Below, piece by piece: positions 34,620 to 43,747 of a stretch of 64,000 nucleotides of DNA (its first letter is position 1; every line of letters begins with the position of its first letter). Origin of the DNA: CALBPI01 sp045110335 (GTDB lineage: Bacteria > Pseudomonadota > Gammaproteobacteria > Steroidobacterales > Woeseiaceae). The notes beneath the pieces were generated by a model. It did no database searches and had not been told where the DNA came from. It saw only the letters and a list, made by a program, of their open reading frames with translations. The stretch lies in assembly GCA_045110335.1 (NCBI GenBank), contig JBGCGB010000006.1:1-64000 (forward strand), written 5' to 3'. The position numbers and the translations under genes were made by a program.

Positions 34620-35422
34620 TCTGTTTGCTCGACATCATTGAGCGCCCAGTCGTAGGCGAAATCGACACTACCTTGCCATTGACGCAATGTTGCAGCCGTC
34701 GTTTCATCCGCGTAGTTGGCTAGTGTTTGCCTGACCTGCGTCGCGTTGTCGCCGAAGTCTGTCGCATACCAATCAAACAGACTCGATAAGATTAATTGAT
34801 CATCATTGACGGAGACGCCACGGGCGGACGCGAGGTAAGCCCGCGCTGCTGCGGAAAGATCCTGCTCTAGAGCGTGACCGGAAAACGCTTTGGGTCGCAC
34901 GTCAGGGCAGCCGATGCTGGCGCAGTTGACGGCGAAATGGATGCGCGGCTCCTGCCAAAGCCCACGCAACAGTTTGTGTTCGATATCATCGAGGCTCAGC
35001 GAACGATTCGCGACTTGAAAGACCTTTGTTTTCCACGGGCCATCGCCGTTCTGTAGCTCGAGAATGCTAGCGACAGGATAGGCTTTTGTGATCTCCCGCA
35101 CGGTCAGCGCATTGTAGAGATTGATCCAGTAGGCCATCTGTTCATCTCTCGAAAGCCTGGCCAATTGAACTTCACTCATGCGATTCAGGTAAGTGTCCAG
35201 TAGGCTCGCATCATTGTCTCGTAAACGCGCGTAGTCGAACCGGTTCAAGCCTTGATCCTGATGAACCAGATAACGGTCTAGCAAGTCTTGCCAGAGACCA
35301 TGGTCAACCCGAACGTCACTCTGCTCGGCCGCAGGCCAATCTTCTACTCGCCAGCCGTCGCGTTGGCCACAACTGGCCAGTATGACGAGAGCGACGAGGA
35401 GGGTCAGCGGTTTGCATGCCAT
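34616..35422 (-). CDS. DUF547-domain lipoprotein
   Basis: From the ATG at 35422 the product has 268 residues and starts with a lipoprotein signal (MACKPLTLLVALVILASC, lipobox LASC). The DUF547 domain is seen in DRYLVHQDQGLNRFDYARL, EQMAYWINLYNALTV, VASILELQNGDGPWKTKVFQV, LSLDDIEHKLLRG and RIHFAVNCASIGCPDVRPKAF. The conserved His/Asn/Cys residues suggest an enzymatic, papain-like or transpeptidase-like role that is not established. It is the last gene of the tlpA-like, yajQ, ppc, MFS unit. Confidence 0.87.
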   Translation of the reverse strand: MACKPLTLLVALVILASCGQRDGWRVEDWPAAEQSDVRVDHGLWQDLLDRYLVHQDQGLNRFDYARLRDNDASLLDTYLNRMSEVQLARLSRDEQMAYWINLYNALTVREITKAYPVASILELQNGDGPWKTKVFQVANRSLSLDDIEHKLLRGLWQEPRIHFAVNCASIGCPDVRPKAFSGHALEQDLSAAARAYLASARGVSVNDDQLILSSLFDWYATDFGDNATQVRQTLANYADETTAATLRQWQGSVDFAYDWALNDVEQTD

Positions 35423-35429
35423 CGGTTGA

Positions 35430-36701
35430 CTAATCCACAAAGTGTTCTTCGAAATCATCGGGTAGCGTTTCTGATAGCTGTCCGGATTTTCGTACTGCTT
35501 GATTGTTGATGCAGTAGACCAGTAACGCCACCATCAAAATAGCATCGAGCAGATAAGGATACGACGGATCAAACCGATACAGGTTCAGATTGACCAAGGG
35601 CACAACCGAAAATCCGGCAGCGCCCATCGCACCGGCGATCCCGGCGACAGCGCCTTGTTCATCGCTGCCCACGGCCAACGAAGCACCGGCGTTGTATCCG
35701 GGAATAGCCATGCCAGCGCCCAAGCCGTTTAGCATTAATGCGAACACGAATGGCCCAAAGGTCGTGCTCATTCCTAACGCAAATTGGGCCACAGCGATAA
35801 CGCCCACGCCGGCGATCATCATGGTTGGCGGTGATAGTCGAAATCGTTGTACCAAAACCAGCTGAGAGAACAGTGCGGCCAGTGCGCTGCAGGTCAGCCC
35901 GATACCGACAAATTGTGCGGATTCTTCAATATCGAAGCCTAGTACATCGATAAAATAGAAAGCGCTCGTTTGCATCGGCGTAGCAATCGCCATGCCGGCG
36001 ACAAGGCCATAAATGAGAAACGGCCGAATTCTGGCGTCTGTCACCGGCAGGCGACCGCGGGCTTCTCGTTTGCCAGGTGCTGACCGCTCCGGTAGCCAAA
36101 TGGTCACAGCAATGGACAACAGGACCATGAAACCCACGATGAACCAGAGCGGTGCCAATAAACCAAAATTACTGAATGCGGCCAAGCCAGGTCCGATCAC
36201 ATTGCCGAGTCCGAATGCAGCGGATAATCCTGCGATAGCGACAGTACGATCTTTCAAGCTGGTTCGATCCACAATATAGGCTTGTGATGCCACCCGAAGG
36301 CCGGGACCAATAGCGCCATAAATACTGCGTGTAACGACCATCAACAGATAAATGGCCAATAATGATGCACCGCCAGCGAGCCCATACGAGATGGCGCTGG
36401 TGAATGCTGCCGTCGAAACAATATAGCCAGCCATGCCGATCAGAATGATGGGCTTACGGCCCCATTGATCGCTTAGTCGGCCCCAGGTCGGACTCAAAAG
36501 AATCCACATCATGGCAGACACTGAAAAAATGCTGCCGACCTGGAACTCCGTCAGCCCCAGTTGGCGTCCGATGGGTGGCAAGATGGCAAACGTGACCGTT
36601 TGGCCCATACCGAGCCCCATCACGCTCGCTAGCAGCAAGCCAAACGCGAACCGGCGGTCGCGGAGCAATGAGGCTCGTCGCGTTTTAGGCTGGTCAGTCA
36701 A
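35430..36701 (-). CDS. MFS transporter
   Basis: The protein has 12 predicted helices and MFS signatures: loop 2-3 motif GRLSDQWGRKPIILIG, helix 5 GLGNVIGPGLAAF and the helix 1 FGLLLASVMGLGMGQTVTFAILPPIG. It belongs to the multidrug/TetA-like drug:H+ antiporter side of the superfamily. I choose the TTG at 36701 (423 aa), four bases after the ppc stop with AGG at a normal distance; a TTG at 36734 inside ppc would add 11 residues. The substrate is unknown. It lies between ppc and the DUF547 gene. Confidence 0.85.
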   Translation of the reverse strand: MTDQPKTRRASLLRDRRFAFGLLLASVMGLGMGQTVTFAILPPIGRQLGLTEFQVGSIFSVSAMMWILLSPTWGRLSDQWGRKPIILIGMAGYIVSTAAFTSAISYGLAGGASLLAIYLLMVVTRSIYGAIGPGLRVASQAYIVDRTSLKDRTVAIAGLSAAFGLGNVIGPGLAAFSNFGLLAPLWFIVGFMVLLSIAVTIWLPERSAPGKREARGRLPVTDARIRPFLIYGLVAGMAIATPMQTSAFYFIDVLGFDIEESAQFVGIGLTCSALAALFSQLVLVQRFRLSPPTMMIAGVGVIAVAQFALGMSTTFGPFVFALMLNGLGAGMAIPGYNAGASLAVGSDEQGAVAGIAGAMGAAGFSVVPLVNLNLYRFDPSYPYLLDAILMVALLVYCINNQAVRKSGQLSETLPDDFEEHFVD

Positions 36702-36705
36702 TTCG

Positions 36706-39435
36706 CTAACCTGTGTTTTGCAGCCCTTGTGCAATGCCGTTGACGCTGGCTAACAGTGCATCCAATAAGGGACCATCTTGTCGTCCACCTTCCCGCCACT
36801 CTTTGAGCAATTGAATCTGTAGCAGACTCATTGGGTCGATATACGGATTGCGAAGTAAAATGGTCCGTTGCAGCGTTTTATCGCTGTCCAGCAACTGTTG
36901 ATTGCCGGAGAGCTTCAAAATCATTTCAACGGCCAAGTCATACTCGGCCTTGATGCGTGGGAAAAACTGGTCGTGTAAGTCGCCTGCCAGCATGGAATAA
37001 CTTTCGGCGATTTCAAGATCAGATTTGGCCAAGACCATTTCGGCATCGGCAATCAAGGCACGCACGAAGTACCACTGTCGAAACATCTCACCAAAACGCT
37101 CTTCGCCAAATTGATCAACAGCACGCGCAAGCCCGGTGCCAAACCCATACCAGCCCGTCAACACGAAGCGGCTTTGCGTCCATGAAAAGACCCACGGGAT
37201 AGCGCGCAAATCATCGATACCTTTTTGCTCTCTTCGCGATGCAGGTCGTGAGCCGATACGCATTTTTTCAATGACATCAATCGGCGTGGCTTGGCGGAAG
37301 TATGAGAAGAAGCCTTCTGATTGACGCGTGAGTTGCTGGTAGTGGTCACGGGACGTGTCGGCAACCAGGTTCATCATGGTCACCCAGTCGGGTTCGAGTG
37401 TTTCATTCCGTGGTTTCAAAACATTGGCGGCGGTCACTGACGCAGCAGCTTGTTCGAGGGTGCGCAATGCGATGCCTCGCAAACCGTATTTTTCATTGAT
37501 GATCTCGCCTTGCTCGGTGACGCGCATACGACCATTGACGGTGCCGGCTGGCGCACCCAAAACGGCATCATGCATCTTGCTGCCGCCACGACTGACAGTG
37601 CCGCCACGACCATGGAACAGCGTGAGTTCTACGTCATGCGCGGCCAATTTGTCGCGCAATTCTGCCTGTGCCTGATGAAGTGCCCAACGGGCAGAGGCGA
37701 GTCCGCCGTCTTTGTTACTGTCAGAGTAGCCGACCATAATGGTCTGGCGGTTGCCTCTGTACTTCAGGTGCTTGGCATAGAGCGGATTGCTGAGCAGCGA
37801 CTCCATGATGTCGGGCCCGTTCTTTAGGTCATCAACAGTTTCCAACAGCGGTGCGATATCTAGCGGCACTTCGCCGCGCCGGTTGCCAAGTTCAGCCCAC
37901 TGTGCCAATAAGATAATAGACACCACATCATCCGCGCCTTGCGTCATGCTGATGATGTAAGGCCCGATCGAACGCACGCCGTACTTTCGACGACTAAAAG
38001 AGATCGTTTGGAAAACCGCAAGCGTCTTGCGAACTTGTGTATCGGTGACATTCGCCGGTGACTCGCGGGTTTCGATGGCATCGGTCAGGCGCTGTAACCG
38101 GTCTTCCGGTGTACGTGTCAGCCATTCATCGTCATTGAGGCATTTGCCGATCACCTCGCGATGTACGAGCGCATCCTGGCGAATGTCCAGTGTCGCCAAA
38201 TGAAAGCCGAAGCAATCGATGCGTCGCAGCATGCGTTCAATGGCAAACAAACCGGCATGCTGCCCATGATGGGCAATCAGGCTATCGGCAATTTTCTGAA
38301 TGTCATCACGGAACTCATCCGGTGATTCATAAGGATAGGCGTCGTCGTCATACGTTGCTTGTAAACGCGCCTGAATCAGTTTCAACATGACCCGATAAGG
38401 CATGTCGCGATGGCGTGAAGGAATGTCACCCCAGGCTTTGCTGAAGTGTTGTCGATACGTTTTGATCGTCGCGTCAATTTCGGGGTTGAAAGCGACGCGA
38501 CCGACGCATTGGCTCAATTTCCCGGCCACGTTTGTACATTCGCGGAAGTAGAGGTCCAGGATCAAGCTACGTTGTCTTGAGAGCGTATTGCGAATCGTTT
38601 TGGCACCAACGTTGGGGTTGCCGTCCATGTCGCCGCCGACCCACGAGGCGAATCGCGTCAGCGTAGGCAGGTCAAGTTGGTTCGTATCCGCGCCATAGAC
38701 TTCCTTAAGTGCATCCGCCAGATTCTCATAGAAAGGCGGAATGACCCGATACAGCACGTCAGTGAGGAAGAACAAAACGTGTTCCAACTCATCAGCAACG
38801 GTCATGCTTTCACTGGGGTGTTCGACAGTCTGCCAGCCTGATGTCACTTCGGCACGAATAACGGCCAATGCAGCATTCACTTCTTGTGGCGGCATCCCGG
38901 GATCCAGGAGGTCGACCAGTTTACGGACGATGTTCTGCTCTTTACGCAGAATGGTGCGTCGTGTCGGCTCGGTCGGGTGGGCGGTAAAGACCGGTTCGAT
39001 CAGTGTTTCTTTAAGAGACTCGATGACGTCATCTAGTGCAACGCCGGCCTCTTTGAACTGCGCCAACATGTCGTAAATGCCGTGAGGCTGATGGGTTTCG
39101 TTCTCCCGCATGTAATCCCGTCGTCGCCGAATGCGGTGGACTTTTTCCGCCGTGTTGACGAGCTGAAAATAAGTTGAGAAAGCGCGGATGAAGTTCTGGG
39201 CAGCGGGCGCATCCAGACCGCTAACGGTATTGGCGAGATCTTCCGATGACTGCGTGCCTTCGCGGCGTGCAATTGCGCAACGCCTTGCGGTTTCAACAAG
39301 CTCAAAAAAAGTGTCTCCACCTTGTTCTTTGAGTAGGTCGCCCACCATGCTGCCAAGCAGTCGGACGTCTTTTCTTAATGCAATATCTTTATCGGCAAAA
39401 ACGAGGTCTTTGCGGCTGATTTTGGGGACTGACAT
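36706..39435 (-). CDS. ppc: phosphoenolpyruvate carboxylase
   Basis: PEP carboxylase makes oxaloacetate from PEP and bicarbonate to refill the TCA cycle. The 909-aa protein is full length and has VFTAHPTEPTRRTIL with the catalytic His near the N-terminal third, FGFHLATLDIRQ, VGYSDSNKDGGLASARW, the FHGRGGTVSRGG glycine-rich loop, and the terminal QNTG. The four C-terminal residues and surrounding allosteric region indicate the bacterial type inhibited by aspartate/malate. It starts 14 bases after yajQ. Confidence 0.97.
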   Translation of the reverse strand: MSVPKISRKDLVFADKDIALRKDVRLLGSMVGDLLKEQGGDTFFELVETARRCAIARREGTQSSEDLANTVSGLDAPAAQNFIRAFSTYFQLVNTAEKVHRIRRRRDYMRENETHQPHGIYDMLAQFKEAGVALDDVIESLKETLIEPVFTAHPTEPTRRTILRKEQNIVRKLVDLLDPGMPPQEVNAALAVIRAEVTSGWQTVEHPSESMTVADELEHVLFFLTDVLYRVIPPFYENLADALKEVYGADTNQLDLPTLTRFASWVGGDMDGNPNVGAKTIRNTLSRQRSLILDLYFRECTNVAGKLSQCVGRVAFNPEIDATIKTYRQHFSKAWGDIPSRHRDMPYRVMLKLIQARLQATYDDDAYPYESPDEFRDDIQKIADSLIAHHGQHAGLFAIERMLRRIDCFGFHLATLDIRQDALVHREVIGKCLNDDEWLTRTPEDRLQRLTDAIETRESPANVTDTQVRKTLAVFQTISFSRRKYGVRSIGPYIISMTQGADDVVSIILLAQWAELGNRRGEVPLDIAPLLETVDDLKNGPDIMESLLSNPLYAKHLKYRGNRQTIMVGYSDSNKDGGLASARWALHQAQAELRDKLAAHDVELTLFHGRGGTVSRGGSKMHDAVLGAPAGTVNGRMRVTEQGEIINEKYGLRGIALRTLEQAAASVTAANVLKPRNETLEPDWVTMMNLVADTSRDHYQQLTRQSEGFFSYFRQATPIDVIEKMRIGSRPASRREQKGIDDLRAIPWVFSWTQSRFVLTGWYGFGTGLARAVDQFGEERFGEMFRQWYFVRALIADAEMVLAKSDLEIAESYSMLAGDLHDQFFPRIKAEYDLAVEMILKLSGNQQLLDSDKTLQRTILLRNPYIDPMSLLQIQLLKEWREGGRQDGPLLDALLASVNGIAQGLQNTG

Positions 39436-39449
39436 GCGATGGGTAATCC

Positions 39450-39932
39450 TTAGTCTCTAAAATTGTTGAATTGGAGTGGCAGACCGACATCAGCGCCTTT
39501 CAGTAGCGTGATGACACCTTGTAGGTCGTCCCGCTTCTTGCCAGTCACACGCAGCTGTTCCCCCTGAATCGCCGCTTGCACCTTTAACTTTTCCTGTTTG
39601 ATGATCTTAACGAGCTTGCGCGCGGTGTCCTTATCGATGCCTTGGCGGACGGTAAGCGCCTGGCGTGCTTCCATGCCGGTTGCCTCAATCGGGCCGTTGT
39701 CCAGCGAGCCTAGGTCGATGCCGCGTTTGGCTAATCGCATACCTAAAATGTCGCGCATCTGTTGTAGTTGGAAGTCCGATTGTGCTTTCAATTCGATTGT
39801 CGTTTCTTTCAGCGTAAAACTCGCGCCGGTATCTTTGAAATCGAAACGTGTGGTGACTTCCCGGTTCGCCTGGTCACAGGCGTTGCGGAGTTCATGCAAG
39901 TCGACTTCCGAGACGACATCAAAAGAGGGCAT
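39450..39932 (-). CDS. yajQ: YajQ-family nucleotide-binding protein
   Basis: The 160-residue protein shows the family start MPSFDVVSEVDLHELRNACDQA, TRFDFKDTGASF, and KLVKIIKQEKLKVQAAIQGEQLRVTGKKRDDLQ with the terminal PLQFNNFRD. YajQ has two RNP-like domains; in some bacteria it binds cyclic di-GMP. It is cytoplasmic and lies between the TlpA-like gene and ppc. Confidence 0.95.
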   Translation of the reverse strand: MPSFDVVSEVDLHELRNACDQANREVTTRFDFKDTGASFTLKETTIELKAQSDFQLQQMRDILGMRLAKRGIDLGSLDNGPIEATGMEARQALTVRQGIDKDTARKLVKIIKQEKLKVQAAIQGEQLRVTGKKRDDLQGVITLLKGADVGLPLQFNNFRD

Positions 39933-39951
39933 GGCGGTATTATCCTTTCAA

Positions 39952-41241
39952 TTATTGTGCGGATGCAGGGGTGGCCGATGCCGCCCCTTCTGCAATCAGG
40001 GTTTCAATCAACGTCGTGATTTTTCTTTTCTGGTTTTCGTAATGCTCGCCGGTACCCGGGCCGGAAAAGCCGGTATGAATTTCACGTACTTTGGCTTGTC
40101 GATCAATGAAAATAGTCGTCGGAAATGCCAGTACAGCGCTCAGGGCTGGCAAGGTCTCTGCCGCTAAGGTTTTCTCAGAAATACCGCCCATCAGTGTGGT
40201 GTATTTGATACCGAACTTTTCGCGAAAACGTTCGACCTGAACGACGGCGGCTTTCGGGTCCTCAAGGTGTTCATACATCAATGCGATGACTTCCAGTCCT
40301 TGCTCGCGGTAGCGGTCATATAGCTGGGTCATCAGGGCCGCTTCATCGTGGCAGTTAGGGCACCAGCTACCGGCAAGCGTGACCAATACGACTTTGCCTT
40401 GAAAACGCTCATCATCCAGCGACACCGGATTGCCCTCGGTATCCGGGAATGAAAACTCAAATCGCTCATAGCCGGGTTTCAAGAATGTGAGTGCAGCGGG
40501 ATCCGCGAGGCGTGCATCCGGGTTGCGTTTGCCGGTCCATGACTCGAGCGAGGCGTTACCGGACCAAAAATTGCCGGTGAGTTGTCCGTTCTCATCAAGC
40601 AATGCTGAAAACAGGAAGGCATGGGCGCCATCGAAAGTGGCCAGTCGCATTTCATTGCCATGCATTGTGCCGCCGAGGTAGCGGTAATCGCCGGTTTCAG
40701 TCAAGAACGTGCCGAGCAACTTATTGCCACGCTGGCGAAATTCACCGATAGCCGGGTAAGTCGAACCATCATCTTCTGTAAACGTGACGGACCAGCGGCC
40801 CGATAAATCTGCTGCTGCCGATGCCACTTTCGTGGCGCTTGGGCGCGTACCGGGAGAGGCGCGGAAAGGGATCACCTGTGTGGCGCCGTAACGTTTCACC
40901 AGTGTCAAAGCGCCCTTGAGTCGGCCCTCATCAAGTACCGCATCAATGCGATTGTTGAATGCGGGAAAACGCAGTGTTAGTCGGCCATCCTCGAAGCTTG
41001 CCTCAGGAACGCTGATACGCTCGCTGCCATTGATCACCGTCGCTGCCCATGTGTCCGCGCTGCGGCTGATTTCTAGTCCAAACCGCGCGGCACCGCCGGG
41101 GAGTTCTATCTCGGCATGCCATGGCCCTGATTTTAGGGTATTCGATGGCGGCAATTCTTCGCTGGCCGGATTGCAAGCCGTGACCATCAATAACGCGATG
41201 GTGACTAGAAAGAGTCGCTGAATGGTGGAATGCGAGGCCAT
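39952..41241 (-). CDS. TlpA-like thioredoxin-domain lipoprotein
   Basis: The 429-aa protein has a lipoprotein signal (MASHSTIQRLFLVTIALLMVTAC, Cys23), a beta-rich region of about 230 residues probably forming two similar sandwiches (WHAEIELPGGAARFGLEI; GRWSVTFTEDDGSTYPAIGEF), and a C-terminal TlpA/redoxin domain (residues ~260-420) with GSWCPNCHDEAALM (Cys about 294 and 297), the cis-Pro FPTTIFID and PGTGEHYE. It should act in the periplasm as a thiol-disulfide reductase. The N-terminal part may recognise a partner. Confidence 0.88.
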   Translation of the reverse strand: MASHSTIQRLFLVTIALLMVTACNPASEELPPSNTLKSGPWHAEIELPGGAARFGLEISRSADTWAATVINGSERISVPEASFEDGRLTLRFPAFNNRIDAVLDEGRLKGALTLVKRYGATQVIPFRASPGTRPSATKVASAAADLSGRWSVTFTEDDGSTYPAIGEFRQRGNKLLGTFLTETGDYRYLGGTMHGNEMRLATFDGAHAFLFSALLDENGQLTGNFWSGNASLESWTGKRNPDARLADPAALTFLKPGYERFEFSFPDTEGNPVSLDDERFQGKVVLVTLAGSWCPNCHDEAALMTQLYDRYREQGLEVIALMYEHLEDPKAAVVQVERFREKFGIKYTTLMGGISEKTLAAETLPALSAVLAFPTTIFIDRQAKVREIHTGFSGPGTGEHYENQKRKITTLIETLIAEGAASATPASAQ

Positions 41242-41364
41242 GTTAGTTCCGTGGATTAGTCGCTACGAAGCCTCCTAGCCTACCAGACCTAGTTTGTATA
41301 AGTAGCGGGCTCTCGGCCGCGCGATTGCTTGCACACGAAACCAAGCTACCGCACAAATACTGAT

Positions 41365-41679
41365 TCAGGTTTTGGACTGCGCTCTCAGCAATGCTACATA
41401 CGCTGGCATCAACCCGACATCTTCGTACACGGGATCATCAAACTCATCTTTTTGAATGATTTTGTCACCGGCTTCATAAGGTATGGCCGCCTCCAACGAA
41501 TCTAGCGCTTCATGCAGCAGATCAGCAATGATGCTTTCGGCGTCCAGTCCCGGAAACAAACTCGCCAACGCTTCGACGCGGGCAGCATCATTGGTATCCA
41601 GCCTGAACTGATATTGCGCATCACTCTTGGTGATGGCAGGTGTTGTCTGCCATTTGTCAATTAGATGTTTGAAACTCAT
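41365..41679 (-). CDS. small conserved protein (family sometimes named type 1 pili tip component)
   Basis: The start at 41679 gives a 104-aa protein, MSFKHLIDKWQTTPA..., matching the length and layout I recall for a small Pseudomonas family that databases label type 1 pili tip component. It has YQFRLDTNDAARVEALASLFPG, IIADLLHEALDSLEAAIPY and DEFDDPVYEDVGLMPAYVAL. Neither a signal peptide nor pilus features are present, so the label is probably a propagated error. It looks like a soluble cytoplasmic protein. The longer frame to 41775 has no supporting features. Confidence 0.72.
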   Translation of the reverse strand: MSFKHLIDKWQTTPAITKSDAQYQFRLDTNDAARVEALASLFPGLDAESIIADLLHEALDSLEAAIPYEAGDKIIQKDEFDDPVYEDVGLMPAYVALLRAQSKT

Positions 41680-41878
41680 TTCAGCCCAAGTCCCTGTCGT
41701 TGCCAGCCTGAACGATAGCAGATGCAGAACAGCGATCGTAGATGCTGGCAGTCCGGCGCCCCGCTGGGATAGCATGTCGACCTATTGTTCTGGCCTGGGT
41801 TGCTATGAGATTTTACAGAATAACCGCTGACCATCGAAATCCTGTCACACGCGTGCGATTCGCTGGGGAGTACAGCCT

Positions 41879-43708
41879 GTGACAGCACTTAGCAGTCACG
41901 GTATTTTCGCGCTTTGCCTTACCGGTATTGCGCTGTACCTCTTCACTCGTGACCGATTGCCACTGGAGACCTCCAGTTTGGCGGTGTTGGTGGTGCTCAT
42001 TGCCGGGTTTGAATTGTTTCCCTATTTGGTCGATGGCGAGTCGCTCGGGCCTTCTTATTTCTTCGCGGGTTTTGGCAATGAAGCATTGATTGCCGTTTGC
42101 GCGCTGATGATTGTCGGTAAGGGCATCGAAACAACCGGCGCACTACAACCCTTGGCAGGGATTATCGCGCGTGCGTGGACAGTACGCCCCGCATTGGCCA
42201 TGTTAGCCACGCTAGTCGTGGGGGCTGTGCTCAGCGCGTTTTTGAACAACACGCCGATCGTTGTGTTGCTGCTGCCCATCTTGGTCGGTGTGTCGATGCG
42301 GGCGAAACTGCCCGTGTCAGGCATTTTGATGCCGATGGGCCTATCGACCATTATCGGCGGCATGGCAACGACGATTGGTACATCGACGAATCTGCTCGTC
42401 GTTGGTCTGGCCGTAGATCTCGGGCTTGAAGAGTTCGGCTTGTTCGATTTTACATTGCCGGTTGCGATTGTTGGGAGCGTCGGGATTTTCTTCCTTTGGG
42501 CCATCGCACCGCGCTTGATTCCGCAACGCGATGCACCGCTCGCCGATACATCGCCGCGAGTCTTTACAGCGCAGTTGTATGTGGATGAGGATAGTTTCCC
42601 GGTGGGACGATCGTTGTCAGATGTTCGCAACAAGACGGATGGCAGGATTCGAATCGACAAGATTCAACGTAACGACTCGCTGTTTCTGGCCAAGTTGCCG
42701 TCGGTGACGTTCCAAACTGGTGATCGATTGTTTATCAAGGATACGGCCGAGCGGTTGAAAGAGTATGAGCGTGAGCTCGGCACCAAACTTTTTCAGGCGG
42801 ATGGTGATGCGGCGGTTAGCGATGAAAACCCTAAATTCAGCGCAGAAGGTCAACAGTTGGCCGAATTGGTCGTGACTCGCGGCAGTATGTTGCACCGTCG
42901 CACGCTCGAATCCGTGCAGTTTTCTTCCGCATTTAATTTGCTGCCGTTGGCGCTGCATCGGGCCCGGTTCCCCAGTTCTCGCGTGACGCAAGGTATCGGC
43001 AGTATTCGTTTGCGGGCTGGTGATGTGTTGCTGGTGCAAGGCACCGCAACAGCGATCGATGCGCTCAAGAGCAACGGGGCGATGTTGGTATTGGATGGCA
43101 CGACCGAACTGCCGATCACCCATCGTGCCAATCGCGCGTTGGCGGTCATGGCGTTTGTTATTTTGACTGCGGCGTTTGGGTTGCTACCCATTTCTGTCAG
43201 TGCCTTGATTGGCGTTGGATTGATGCTGTGGACGCATTGTCTGACTTGGGAAAATGTCGTCGATGCGATGAGTGTGCCCATCATCATGATCATTGTGACC
43301 AGCTTAGCGTTGGGTAATGCCCTGTTTGCGACCGGCACCGCTGAATATCTGGCGTCTGCTTATGTGAGCCTAACAGCGTCGTTACCGATACCGGTCATGC
43401 TAAGCGGATTCATGTTGATCATGTCAGCGCTAACCAATGTGGTTTCGAACAACGCGGCGGCAGTCATCGGTACACCGATTGCGATCAGCATTGCGACGCA
43501 GCTCGGTGTCGATCCACGCCCCTTTGTTCTAGCCGTTTTGTTTGGGGCGAATATGAGCTATGCGACGCCGATTGGTTATCAAACCAACTTGTTGATACTG
43601 AGCGCCGGTGGTTATAGCTTTTCGGATTTCTTACGCGTGGGTATTCCGCTGACCATTCTCATGTGGCTCGGCTTTTCAATTGTGTTGCCATTACTCTATG
43701 GGCTTTAG
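41879..43708 (+). CDS. SLC13-family permease with two TrkA-C (RCK-C) domains
   Basis: The 609-aa protein starts with GTG preceded by GGGGAG. Helices 1-6 (~residues 1-220) include ALMIVGKGIETTGAL, SAFLNNTPIVVLLLPIL and IIGGMATTIGTSTNLLVVG; then two cytosolic TrkA-C domains follow at about 220-415 (AQLYVDEDSFPVGRSLSDV, LAELVVTRGSMLHRRTLESV), then helices 7-12 with ALTNVVSNNAAAVIGTPIAIS and the final NMSYATPIGYQTNLLILSAGGY. This layout is that of CitT/SAC1-like sulfate or organic-anion permeases gated by small ligands. The substrate is not identifiable. Confidence 0.9.
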   Translation: MTALSSHGIFALCLTGIALYLFTRDRLPLETSSLAVLVVLIAGFELFPYLVDGESLGPSYFFAGFGNEALIAVCALMIVGKGIETTGALQPLAGIIARAWTVRPALAMLATLVVGAVLSAFLNNTPIVVLLLPILVGVSMRAKLPVSGILMPMGLSTIIGGMATTIGTSTNLLVVGLAVDLGLEEFGLFDFTLPVAIVGSVGIFFLWAIAPRLIPQRDAPLADTSPRVFTAQLYVDEDSFPVGRSLSDVRNKTDGRIRIDKIQRNDSLFLAKLPSVTFQTGDRLFIKDTAERLKEYERELGTKLFQADGDAAVSDENPKFSAEGQQLAELVVTRGSMLHRRTLESVQFSSAFNLLPLALHRARFPSSRVTQGIGSIRLRAGDVLLVQGTATAIDALKSNGAMLVLDGTTELPITHRANRALAVMAFVILTAAFGLLPISVSALIGVGLMLWTHCLTWENVVDAMSVPIIMIIVTSLALGNALFATGTAEYLASAYVSLTASLPIPVMLSGFMLIMSALTNVVSNNAAAVIGTPIAISIATQLGVDPRPFVLAVLFGANMSYATPIGYQTNLLILSAGGYSFSDFLRVGIPLTILMWLGFSIVLPLLYGL

Positions 43709-43747
43709 CAGAGCGAATTCCAGCTAGCTCTGATTGGGGAGAACAAA

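Noticed and set aside
43709..43732. CAGAGC/GCTCTG inverted repeat between the SLC13 permease and the DUF885 gene.
   Set aside because: A 12-base loop and no T run; not convincing as a terminator or operator.
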